Counted from the stretch's first letter, positions 1-5,489 are shown. The stretch: DNA of 6,530 bases from Bacteroidota bacterium (GCA_023412975.1 JAEZRB010000112.1:1-6530); one strand, 5' to 3'. Translations and numbers: made by a program. The notes: generated by a model not told the origin, from the sequence alone.

Positions 1-593
1 TTATTAAACTGGCCAAAGCTACTATTGCCGAAAAATATGCCGGGCAGCAGAAAAAAGGTAACCTGACCATCTGGAGTATCGGTAAAAAAGGATACGAGCA
101 TTTCCTGAAGAATAATTATAAAACCGACGCGACGCATAAAGACATTTTCCTGCACCTCAATTTTGAGAACGTGCAGAAAGCTTCCCAGGCCGCTATGAAG
201 GCATTCGAGGAAAAGCAGTTTGATGTGATTGAGATCGTTTACAGCCAGTTCAAAAATGCGGCAACCCAAATTTTCAAGGTTGAAAGATTCTTACCTATTC
301 CTAAAGTTGAGAAAAAAGAGGGTGAGAAGAAATCTGATTTCATCTATGATCCTTCCAAAGAGGAATTGGTAACGGAGCTGATGCCGAAAATTCTCAATAC
401 GCAATTATATAAAGCGGTACTGGATTCAAATGCTTCCGAGCACGGGGCCCGCATGACCGCAATGGATAAAGCCAGCGAAAATGCCAATGAAATGCTGCGA
501 TCCCTGAAGATATCCTATAACAGGGCCCGCCAGGCTGCTATCACTACTGAATTGACCGAGATCGTAAGTGGTGCCGCGGCGCTACAGGGTTAG
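1..593 (+). CDS. atpG: F1F0 ATP synthase subunit gamma, 3' part (5' end outside window)
   Basis: This is the central rotor stalk of the F1 sector, which couples proton flow through the membrane ring to ATP synthesis in the alpha/beta hexamer. The reading frame is open from base 3 (bases 1-2 are the end of a cut codon) to a TAG at 591-593, giving 196 visible residues. The family is usually about 290 residues long, so roughly 95 N-terminal residues are missing. The C-terminal helix carries the family signature: EHGARMTAMDKASENA, then a YNRARQAAITTELTEI stretch and a final SGAAALQG. The middle segment (FDVIEIVYSQFKNAATQ, then VERFLPI) also fits the Rossmann-like domain of gamma. A GTG at 171 is internal and not a start. 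No atpD follows. That fits Bacteroidota, where atpD and atpC usually lie apart from the atpBEFHAG operon, so this gene probably ends its operon. The stop codon lies inside a heptamer repeat array. Confidence 0.96.
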   Translation, partial: IKLAKATIAEKYAGQQKKGNLTIWSIGKKGYEHFLKNNYKTDATHKDIFLHLNFENVQKASQAAMKAFEEKQFDVIEIVYSQFKNAATQIFKVERFLPIPKVEKKEGEKKSDFIYDPSKEELVTELMPKILNTQLYKAVLDSNASEHGARMTAMDKASENANEMLRSLKISYNRARQAAITTELTEIVSGAAALQG

Positions 594-626
594 TCGTTAG
601 TTCGGAGTCGGGAGTCGTTAGTCAGG
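592..626 (+). repeat. Tandem 7-bp repeat, five units, AGTCGGG family
   Basis: There are five contiguous 7-base units with no gaps: AGTCGTT, AGTTCGG, AGTCGGG, AGTCGTT and AGTCAGG. The first unit begins at the second base of the atpG TAG stop codon, so the array abuts the coding region exactly. The same unit occurs in the same orientation just after the cyclase stop codon (4083-4110). Direct inspection supports the period. The function is unknown; I recall similar AGTCGGG-type arrays from intergenic DNA of Chitinophagaceae-like genomes. Confidence 0.8.
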
Positions 627-675
627 TGGTTTTCCCCGTTCTGGTTTTCATGTTTTAAAATGTTAATAACTGCGT

Positions 676-706
676 TTTCACCTGCAAACCCGAGGGTGTA
701 TTTTCG
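676..706 (+). promoter_or_regulatory. Possible scpB promoter (Bacteroidota type)
   Basis: TATTTTCG at 699-706 matches the Bacteroidota -7 consensus TAnnTTTG in seven of eight positions. TTTC at 676-679 sits 19 bases upstream, in the place of the -33 TTTG, with one mismatch. Transcription would start near 710, leaving a leader of about 70 bases before scpB. Two mismatches in two short motifs make this only a candidate. Confidence 0.3.
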
Positions 707-781
707 TCGCCTTGGTATTATTATTGAACCTTTTTTAAATTAATCGCTTTAAGGTGAGATTCATTCACCCTTTTTAGTGTT

Positions 782-1483
782 ATGGAAATTACTAATCTGA
801 TACCGCATATTGAAGCATTGATCTTTGCAAGCGATAAGCCATTGACAAGTCTGGATATTACCGAATTGGTGAATAATGCGTTTGGTTTTATGGAAGATAA
901 AGTCACACTCGACCAGGTAGAAACGGCTATTGAAGGTATTACTGAAAAATATAGCTCGGAGTTCTATCCCTTTGAACTGAGGCAAAGCGGCGGAGGGTGG
1001 CAGTTTCTTACCAAAAAGGATTTTCATAAAACGATCGCCCAGCTTAATGGTGATAAATACCTGAAAAGATTATCCGCAGCGGCACTGGAAACGCTTGCCA
1101 TCATTGCATATAAACAACCGGTCACTAAAGGAGAAATAGAATCCATCAGGGGTGTGAGTTCCGACTATGCAGTGCAAAAATTACTGGAAAAAGAATTGAT
1201 CATCATCAGCGGCCGTAACGAAAAACTACCGGGTCATCCGCTGGTATATTGTACTTCCCGAAGCTTTATGGATTATTTTGGTATCAATTCGGCAGATGAT
1301 CTTCCCCGGATCAAAGAAGTGCTGGCCGACCAGGTGGTTGAACCAACAATCGTAAAGAATGAAGGAACAGCCGAAGAGTCGACCGACACCGAATCAGAAG
1401 AAACCGGTAGCGACGACGTGATGCTTTCCGTATCAGAAGACGGAGAACTCGTTGACAAAGCGGAGGACAGCGGCGACAATTAA
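782..1483 (+). CDS. scpB: Segregation and condensation protein B (ScpB)
   Basis: ScpB is the winged-helix (kite) subunit of the SMC-ScpA-ScpB condensin. It dimerises and binds the kleisin ScpA to help compact and segregate newly replicated chromosomes. The 233-residue product has a first winged-helix region at about 1-85 (PHIEALIFASDKPLTSLDI) and a second at about 95-170. The hallmark is LSAAALETLAIIAYKQPVTK (98-117), followed by EIESIRGV and by GRNEKLPGHPLVYCTS. These are the standard ScpB motifs. From about residue 190 a family-atypical tail begins, rich in Glu, Asp, Ser and Thr, probably disordered. The ATG at 782 gives the expected N-terminus, and no Shine-Dalgarno is seen, as is usual in this phylum. 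ScpA is not in the window. The neighbours, atpG and lysA, are functionally unrelated; lysA starts 84 bases downstream. Confidence 0.95.
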   Translation: MEITNLIPHIEALIFASDKPLTSLDITELVNNAFGFMEDKVTLDQVETAIEGITEKYSSEFYPFELRQSGGGWQFLTKKDFHKTIAQLNGDKYLKRLSAAALETLAIIAYKQPVTKGEIESIRGVSSDYAVQKLLEKELIIISGRNEKLPGHPLVYCTSRSFMDYFGINSADDLPRIKEVLADQVVEPTIVKNEGTAEESTDTESEETGSDDVMLSVSEDGELVDKAEDSGDN

Positions 1484-1508
1484 TTTCATATACTCATATA
1501 CTTCCTCA

Positions 1509-1554
1509 ATGCTTCCAGTCGTAGGTGATTTTGGAGTGAAGCATCGCCTTTTTT
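1509..1554 (+). terminator. Possible intrinsic terminator after scpB
   Basis: ATGCTTC at 1509-1515 pairs perfectly with GAAGCAT at 1538-1544, enclosing a 22-base loop. Four bases later there is a run of six T (1549-1554). This fits a weak rho-independent terminator placed 25 bases after scpB. The stem is only 7 bp and the loop is long, so an operator-like inverted repeat is equally possible. It overlaps the proposed -33 element of lysA. Confidence 0.35.
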
Positions 1555-1561
1555 ATCTTCG
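1530..1561 (+). promoter_or_regulatory. Probable lysA promoter (Bacteroidota type)
   Basis: TTTG at 1530-1533 and TATCTTCG at 1554-1561 are separated by 20 bases. This matches the Bacteroidota primary-sigma pattern (-33 TTTG, -7 TAnnTTTG) in spacing and in 11 of 12 specified or open positions. The -7 element ends only 6 bases before the lysA ATG, so transcription should begin at or within a few bases of the start codon, giving a leaderless or nearly leaderless mRNA. Confidence 0.55.
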
Positions 1562-1567
1562 CCTACT

Positions 1568-2770
1568 ATGCCTGAAAATTTATCCCCGGAGCAGTTAATA
1601 GACGTGGCCAAAGAATTTGGTACACCTGTATATGTTTATCACGCCGAAAAAATCACTTCCCAGTTTGAAAAATTAAAGAAAGCTTTCAGCGGCAGCAATA
1701 CCGTGTTTTTTTATGCATGCAAAGCCCTGACGAATGTAAATATCCTCCGTCATATTCATGCAATCGGTGCCAATATCGATTGTAGTTCGATCAACGAAGT
1801 AAAACTGGCATTGTACGCGGGATTTAAACCTAACCAGGTTCTATATACTTCCAATGGGATTGCCTTTGACGAGATACAGGAGGCAAAGGAATTGGGTGTA
1901 CATATCAATATCGACAGCCTGTCCAACCTCGAAAAGTTTGGAAAGGCATACGGGCATGATTACCCAGTCGGTCTACGCCTTCGTCCCAATATTATGGCGG
2001 GTGGCAACCTAAAGATCTCGACGGGGCACGATAAAAGTAAATTTGGAATCCCGGTGGATCAACTAGAGCCCCTGCTGGCGATCGTGAGTAAGTACAATTT
2101 GCATATTAACAACCTTCATATCCATACCGGAAGCGAGATCAAGGATGTGGATGTATTTATAAGAGGTATTGAAGTATTGTTTGATCTTATTCCGCATTTT
2201 AGTGAGTTGAAATCCATCGACCTGGGTGGTGGATTTAAAGTGCCTTACCAGGCCGGGGATAGTGAAACAGATATCGAATTGCTGGCTGCGAAAGTGAAAG
2301 AGGCTTTTGACAGCCATCCCCAGGCAAATAATTTGCAGGTCTGGTTTGAGCCTGGAAAATTCCTGGTCAGTGAGTGTGGTTTTTTTGTTACACAGGTAAA
2401 TGTGATCAAGGAAACCGCAGCTACCACATTTGTGAGCGTCAACAGCGGTTTCAATCACCTGATCCGCCCCATGTTTTATGATTCTTATCACCGCATAGAA
2501 AATATCAGCAATCCTGCAGGTTCCGAGCGGAAGTATTCAGTTGTCGGTAATATCTGCGAGACCGACACCTTTGCCTGGGATCGTATGCTGTCCGAAGTGA
2601 GAGAAGGCGATTACCTGGTGTTCTACAATGCCGGCGCCTATGGTTTCGAGATGTCCTCCCATTTCAACTCGCGATACAAACCTGCAGAAGTAATGATCAA
2701 AGACGGGAAGCCCCGGCTCATCCGAAAAAGGGATGTCTTTGATGACCTGCTGAAAAGCCAGGTTTTGTAA
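1568..2770 (+). CDS. lysA: Diaminopimelate decarboxylase (lysine biosynthesis)
   Basis: LysA is a cytoplasmic PLP enzyme that decarboxylates meso-diaminopimelate to L-lysine and CO2, the last step of the DAP pathway. The 400-residue product is of normal length for a stand-alone LysA. It has the fold type III layout: a TIM barrel (about 25-280), then a C-terminal beta domain. Visible motifs are FFYACKALTN with Lys52 as the probable PLP Schiff-base lysine, HIHTGSE (184-190), GGGF (220-223, phosphate binding), EPGK (261-264) and NICETDTFAWDR with Cys330 and Glu331. YNAGAYGFEMSSHFNSR starts at Tyr353 and supplies a further PLP-contacting Tyr358. The CETDTF form differs from the common CESxD loop, but I take it as a phylum variant that still supplies Cys and Glu to the partner subunit's active site. 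An ornithine or carboxynorspermidine decarboxylase is less likely, given the HIHTGSE and CE motifs. The gene probably has its own promoter. Confidence 0.95.
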   Translation: MPENLSPEQLIDVAKEFGTPVYVYHAEKITSQFEKLKKAFSGSNTVFFYACKALTNVNILRHIHAIGANIDCSSINEVKLALYAGFKPNQVLYTSNGIAFDEIQEAKELGVHINIDSLSNLEKFGKAYGHDYPVGLRLRPNIMAGGNLKISTGHDKSKFGIPVDQLEPLLAIVSKYNLHINNLHIHTGSEIKDVDVFIRGIEVLFDLIPHFSELKSIDLGGGFKVPYQAGDSETDIELLAAKVKEAFDSHPQANNLQVWFEPGKFLVSECGFFVTQVNVIKETAATTFVSVNSGFNHLIRPMFYDSYHRIENISNPAGSERKYSVVGNICETDTFAWDRMLSEVREGDYLVFYNAGAYGFEMSSHFNSRYKPAEVMIKDGKPRLIRKRDVFDDLLKSQVL

Positions 2771-2872
2771 ATGAATTACTGTTCTCTTTTCAAATTTATG
2801 GTGTAATTATCGGCTTAGATTTTTTCTTGGCATTAGGCTCAATGTTCCATTCTGCCAGAAAACCGTTTGAAC

Positions 2873-2927
2873 CCCCATGGCTGGTCGCAACCTTTCCCCG
2901 AAAAAGTCAGATTCACCCCCCGTGGGG
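2873..2927. other. Inverted repeat in the lysA-cyclase gap
   Basis: CCCCATGG (2873-2880) can pair with CCGTGGGG (2920-2927) over 8 bp with one G-U, around a 39-base loop. The right arm can also fold on itself as CCCC-CG-TGGGG. There is no T-run after it, so it is not a standard terminator. It lies just upstream of the proposed cyclase -7 element and could be an operator or a leader structure, or it could be chance in a C-rich patch. Nothing else was seen in 2771-2942. Confidence 0.2.
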
Positions 2928-2942
2928 TAAGAAAACTGGAAA

Positions 2943-2950
2943 TATTTTTG
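2943..2950 (+). promoter_or_regulatory. Possible -7 element of the cyclase gene promoter
   Basis: TATTTTTG is a perfect match to the Bacteroidota -7 consensus TAnnTTTG. It lies 41 bases before the cyclase ATG, which would give a leader of about 35 bases. About 20 bases upstream, where TTTG is expected, there is only CGTGGGG, so the -33 half is missing. The promoter may be weak or may depend on an activator. Confidence 0.35.
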
Positions 2951-2991
2951 AGATAGACATATCAGGTATATAACGTGATAATTACAACAAT

Positions 2992-4080
2992 ATGAAAGAA
3001 GGCACACGTTTAAAGTTAAACCAGCTCAAAGTGATCATTCCTATATGGATGGTTATGGGTTTCCTGATATCTGTATACGACTACCTGGTTTTGCAAACCG
3101 GTTATTCTGCCGGGCTGGCAGCAGACTACTCTTTCTTAGAAGCCGCGTCGCGCAATGTTGGAGCCGGATTGGTTGGTGGGATCATCGGCGGCAGCATCCT
3201 GGTTTTTTATGTAAATGAAAAATTACAGGAAAGGCCTTATGGATACACGCTGATTGTAGTTAGTGTTTCTTTTGTACTGATAGTAGCCCTGATCTCTTTA
3301 CTAATGGGTATTATCATCGTTCCTATGAAAACGGGACGGCCATTATATGAGCCTACCTCATGGCTTGCCTTTCTTGATTTCATGAAGGATCCTTCACATG
3401 TAAAGGCGGTTCTGGGCTGGTCCTTTGTTGTGGGAATGACCCAATTGATGTTGCAGGTGAACAGCAAGTTCGGGCAGGCGAATTTCTGGAATATTATCCG
3501 CGGGAAGTATAACAGGCCAATAGAAGAGAAAAAGATCATCATGTTTCTTGATCTGAACGATTCCACTACCATGGCAGAGGAGATGGGTGATGAAAAATAT
3601 CACTCTTTACTAAAAGATTTTTTCGCCGATATCACCGTGCCTGTACTTAACAACAAAGGGAGTATCTACCAATATGTGGGTGATGAAGTGGTGATCTCAT
3701 GGAATTACCAGGATGGTGTGCAGGATGAACACTGTGTCCGTTGTTTTTTTGACATGAAAATGCAGATACGGGAGAAAAAACAAAAATATCTCGACCGCTA
3801 CGGACTTGTTCCCTCCTTTAAAGCAGGAATACATTGCGGCAGGGTGATCGCTGGTGAAGTAGGTATCATAAAAAGGGATATCACATATTCTGGAGATGTA
3901 CTTAATACCACTGCACGGATCCTTAACAAATGCGCCGAATTCCGCGAGGAAGTAATTGCTTCTTCTGACCTGCTTGCTGCACTTACCTGTTCCAGGACCT
4001 ATACCACCCGTCCACTCGGCGCCATTAAGCTAAAAGGGAAGAATAGGGAAGTTATGCTGAATTCATTAATGCCCGCTTGA
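2992..4080 (+). CDS. Membrane-bound class III adenylate/guanylate cyclase
   Basis: This is a 362-residue signalling enzyme predicted to make a cyclic nucleotide at the inner face of the cytoplasmic membrane. Four hydrophobic segments lie at about 13-34, 56-74, 86-110 and 137-156. A linker (157-181) follows, then the catalytic domain (about 182-360). Metal-binding aspartates are Asp187 (MFLDLNDSTT) and Asp231 (YVGDE), exactly 44 residues apart as in characterised class III cyclases. Asn305 and Arg309 (DVLNTTARI) fill the transition-state positions, so the domain looks active. Of the base-selecting pair, the second position is Thr298, as in class IIIb adenylate cyclases. The first, normally Lys, is Gln227 (YQYVGD), so the substrate cannot be called from sequence. 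There is no fused sensor or effector domain, and no cyclic-nucleotide receptor lies nearby. No Shine-Dalgarno is seen; the ATG at 2992 starts just before the first helix. Proteins of this layout are common in Bacteroidota. Confidence 0.9.
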   Translation: MKEGTRLKLNQLKVIIPIWMVMGFLISVYDYLVLQTGYSAGLAADYSFLEAASRNVGAGLVGGIIGGSILVFYVNEKLQERPYGYTLIVVSVSFVLIVALISLLMGIIIVPMKTGRPLYEPTSWLAFLDFMKDPSHVKAVLGWSFVVGMTQLMLQVNSKFGQANFWNIIRGKYNRPIEEKKIIMFLDLNDSTTMAEEMGDEKYHSLLKDFFADITVPVLNNKGSIYQYVGDEVVISWNYQDGVQDEHCVRCFFDMKMQIREKKQKYLDRYGLVPSFKAGIHCGRVIAGEVGIIKRDITYSGDVLNTTARILNKCAEFREEVIASSDLLAALTCSRTYTTRPLGAIKLKGKNREVMLNSLMPA

Positions 4081-4082
4081 GT

Positions 4083-4110
4083 AGTCGGGAGTCGGGAGTC
4101 TGGAGTCGGC
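4083..4110 (+). repeat. Tandem 7-bp repeat, four units, AGTCGGG family
   Basis: There are four contiguous 7-base units: AGTCGGG, AGTCGGG, AGTCTGG and AGTCGGC. They start two bases after the cyclase TGA. The unit and orientation are the same as in the array at the atpG stop codon (592-626). A further single copy of AGTCGGCC lies at 4241-4248, beside the inverted repeat. The array contains no gene and has no known function. Confidence 0.8.
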
Positions 4111-4130
4111 CGAAGCTCAAGCGAATGGGA

Positions 4131-4158
4131 TACTAGATACTAGATTCTGGATTCTAGA
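4131..4158 (+). repeat. Second 7-bp tandem repeat, four units, TWCTRGA family
   Basis: There are four contiguous 7-base units: TACTAGA, TACTAGA, TTCTGGA and TTCTAGA. They lie 20 bases after the AGTCGGG array. The unit sequence is unrelated to AGTCGGG, but the period is the same. TCTAGA within the units is palindromic. I recall ATTCTAG-type arrays from intergenic DNA of the same group of bacteria; that is memory, not a search result. Confidence 0.75.
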
Positions 4159-4190
4159 TTGGCAAAGTCTTTTATAGTTTAGGTCAACAG

Positions 4191-4225
4191 CCCCTCTCTC
4201 CATAGGGAGAGGGGTTGGGGGTAAG
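4191..4225. repeat. REP-like hairpin repeat, CCCCTCTC/GAGAGGGG type
   Basis: The left arm 4191-4200 (CCCCTCTCTC) pairs with 4205-4214 (GGGAGAGGGG) over 10 bp, including one G-U, around a CATA tetraloop. It is followed by a G-rich tail (TTGGGGGTAAGG). The arm-loop-arm-plus-tail pattern resembles a widespread intergenic repeat of the form CCCCTCTCC-loop-GGAGAGGGG-CTGGGGGTGAGG. There is no T-run, so a classic terminator is unlikely, although such a strong stem could still protect or end a transcript of the cyclase gene. Confidence 0.6.
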
Positions 4226-4249
4226 GCGGTGCTATTCGATAGTCGGCCT

Positions 4250-4277
4250 GCCCGCCGTAGCCTTGGCGTAGGCGGGC
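4250..4277. repeat. Inverted repeat GCCCGCC/GGCGGGC
   Basis: GCCCGCC (4250-4256) and GGCGGGC (4271-4277) are perfect 7-bp arms. Inside them GTA (4257-4259) faces GTA (4268-4270), and then GC faces GC around a CTTG loop. The form GCCCGCC-GTAGCCTTGGCGTA-GGCGGGC is one I recall as a dispersed intergenic palindrome in Bacteroidota. It lies about 85 bases upstream of gapA and is unlikely to be coding. Confidence 0.6.
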
Positions 4278-4315
4278 TAAAAATCCCATGGGGAAGCCGT
4301 AAACCAAAACTGTCT

Positions 4316-4323
4316 TAACTTCG
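4316..4323 (+). promoter_or_regulatory. Weak candidate -7 element for gapA
   Basis: TAACTTCG matches TAnnTTTG with one mismatch, 38 bases upstream of the gapA start. No TTTG is found about 20 bases upstream. A highly expressed glycolytic gene needs a promoter in this gap, and this is the best match I see after the repeats. The AT-rich leader that follows (4331-4361) lacks a Shine-Dalgarno. Confidence 0.2.
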
Positions 4324-4361
4324 CCACGCATTTTTTAAAATTTTAAAACTCTCTTACAATT

Positions 4362-5375
4362 ATGAGTACAGTTAAAGTTGCTATCAACGGCTTTGGTAGG
4401 ATCGGACGCCTGGTATACCGGCAGATATATAAAATGGAAGGAATTGATGTCGTAGCTATTAATGATTTGACCAGCCCGAAAGTGCTGGCGCATCTACTTA
4501 AATACGATACAGCGCAGGGAAGATTTGATGCCGAAGTGAAAGCCACTGAGAACTCCATTGTTGTGAATGGCGATGAAGTAAAGATATATGCACAAAAAAA
4601 TCCCGCTGAGATTCCCTGGAAAACACATGATGTAGACGTGGTGCTCGAGTGCACTGGTTTCTTTACCGATAAAGACAAGGCTTCTGCTCACCTGACCGCG
4701 GGCGCAAAACGCGTGGTGATATCTGCACCGGCTACAGGTGACCTGAAAACGATCGTATTTAACGTAAACCATAATATTCTCGACGGAAGCGAAACGATCA
4801 TTAGCTGCGCTTCCTGTACCACCAACTGCCTGGCGCCCATGGCACAGGTGCTGGATGAAAAATTCGGTATCGTAAATGGTTTGATGACCACTATCCATGC
4901 CTTCACCAATGACCAGAACACACAGGATGCGCCACATCCGAAAGGTGACCTGCGTCGCGCAAGGGCTGCTGCTTACAATATTGTGCCTAATAGCACCGGG
5001 GCAGCAAAAGCCATCGGCCTGGTGTTGCCCAACCTGAAAGGTAAACTGGACGGTAGTGCGCAAAGGGTGCCTGTGCTGACAGGATCGCTAACAGAAGTGA
5101 CAGCAGTATTAGGAAAGAAAACTAGCGTAGAAGAAGTAAACGCGGCCATGAAAGCTGCAACCAACGATAGCTTTGGCTACACTGAAGATGAAATTGTAAG
5201 CGGCGATATCGTTGGGATCACTTATGGTTCATTGTTTGATGCCACGCAGACAAGAGTACAAACTGTCGGAGATACCCAACTGGTACGTACAGTAAGCTGG
5301 TACGATAACGAGATGAGCTACGTGAGCCAGCTGGTCCGCACAGTTCACTACTTTGCAAAACTGATCGGAAAATAA
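4362..5375 (+). CDS. gapA: Glyceraldehyde-3-phosphate dehydrogenase, type I, NAD-type
   Basis: This cytoplasmic glycolytic enzyme oxidises glyceraldehyde 3-phosphate with NAD and phosphate to 1,3-bisphosphoglycerate, the substrate of the next gene's product, Pgk. The 337-residue length is normal. The N-terminal Rossmann motif INGFGRIGR is at 8-16. Asp35 (AINDL) is the acidic residue that binds the adenosine ribose and favours NAD over NADP. The catalytic Cys152 lies in CASCTTNCLAP, and the paired base is His179 (TTIHAFTNDQ). Other family motifs are DLRRARAAA, NSTGAAKAIG, QRVPVLTGSLTE and the C-terminal WYDNEMSY. The S-loop reads QDAPHPKGDLRRAR, slightly longer than the DLPHKDLRRAR of many enzymes and with Ala before the Pro. 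This looks like a variant within the family, and real cofactor use could be tested. The gene stands alone between a repeat-rich gap and an intrinsic terminator. Confidence 0.97.
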   Translation: MSTVKVAINGFGRIGRLVYRQIYKMEGIDVVAINDLTSPKVLAHLLKYDTAQGRFDAEVKATENSIVVNGDEVKIYAQKNPAEIPWKTHDVDVVLECTGFFTDKDKASAHLTAGAKRVVISAPATGDLKTIVFNVNHNILDGSETIISCASCTTNCLAPMAQVLDEKFGIVNGLMTTIHAFTNDQNTQDAPHPKGDLRRARAAAYNIVPNSTGAAKAIGLVLPNLKGKLDGSAQRVPVLTGSLTEVTAVLGKKTSVEEVNAAMKAATNDSFGYTEDEIVSGDIVGITYGSLFDATQTRVQTVGDTQLVRTVSWYDNEMSYVSQLVRTVHYFAKLIGK

Positions 5376-5396
5376 ATTCCCTGTATTTGTACCATG

Positions 5397-5430
5397 ATCC
5401 CCGCAGTAATGTGGGGATTATTGCTTTTTT
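5397..5430 (+). terminator. Intrinsic terminator after gapA
   Basis: A 9-bp stem (5397-5405 with 5410-5418, one G-U pair) closes a GTAA loop, which is a GNRA tetraloop. A run of six T follows at 5425-5430. The hairpin starts 21 bases after the gapA stop codon. It is the clearest terminator in the window and implies that pgk is at least partly uncoupled from gapA. Confidence 0.8.
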
Positions 5431-5489
5431 GGATGAGCATTTATTAAAAAAGTCGAAGATTAAAAAGCCTATAATTTAAAAAGCTGATT
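5431..5489 (+). promoter_or_regulatory. A-rich leader of pgk
   Basis: This 59-base stretch holds three imperfect copies of an ATT(T)AAAAAG motif, with the final G at 5452, 5467 and 5483, spaced 15-16 bases. TTTG at 5428-5431, inside the terminator T-run, could serve as a -33 element, but no good TAnnTTTG lies 19-21 bases downstream. TATAATTT at 5470-5477 is AT-rich but off consensus. There is no Shine-Dalgarno. A-rich leaders are known to favour translation in this phylum. Confidence 0.25.

Noticed and set aside
171..593. GTG at 171 as the start of a separate small protein
   Set aside because: The frame is open from the window start, and the upstream residues fit ATP synthase gamma, so the GTG is an internal valine codon.
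623..684. CAGGTG/CACCTG inverted repeat downstream of atpG as a terminator
   Set aside because: Short arms are separated by about 50 bases with no T-run after the right arm; likely chance.
2063..2491. 142-codon - strand frame inside lysA
   Set aside because: It is antisense to conserved LysA motifs and has no family resemblance or own leader.
2807..3007. 66-codon - strand frame covering the lysA-cyclase gap
   Set aside because: It overlaps the cyclase start, crosses the proposed cyclase promoter region, and has no recognisable motif.
2992..4080. Pycsar-type anti-phage cyclase system
   Set aside because: The cyclase is membrane-bound with four helices, and no adjacent cyclic-nucleotide-activated effector is present; the neighbours are lysA and gapA.
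4083..4158. CRISPR-like array
   Set aside because: The units are 7 bp with no spacers, and there are no cas genes nearby; these are simple tandem repeats.
4494..5063. 189-codon open frame on the - strand inside gapA
   Set aside because: It lies wholly antisense to an unmistakable gapA, shows no recognisable domain, and is rich in Cys, His and Arg as expected of a shadow frame.
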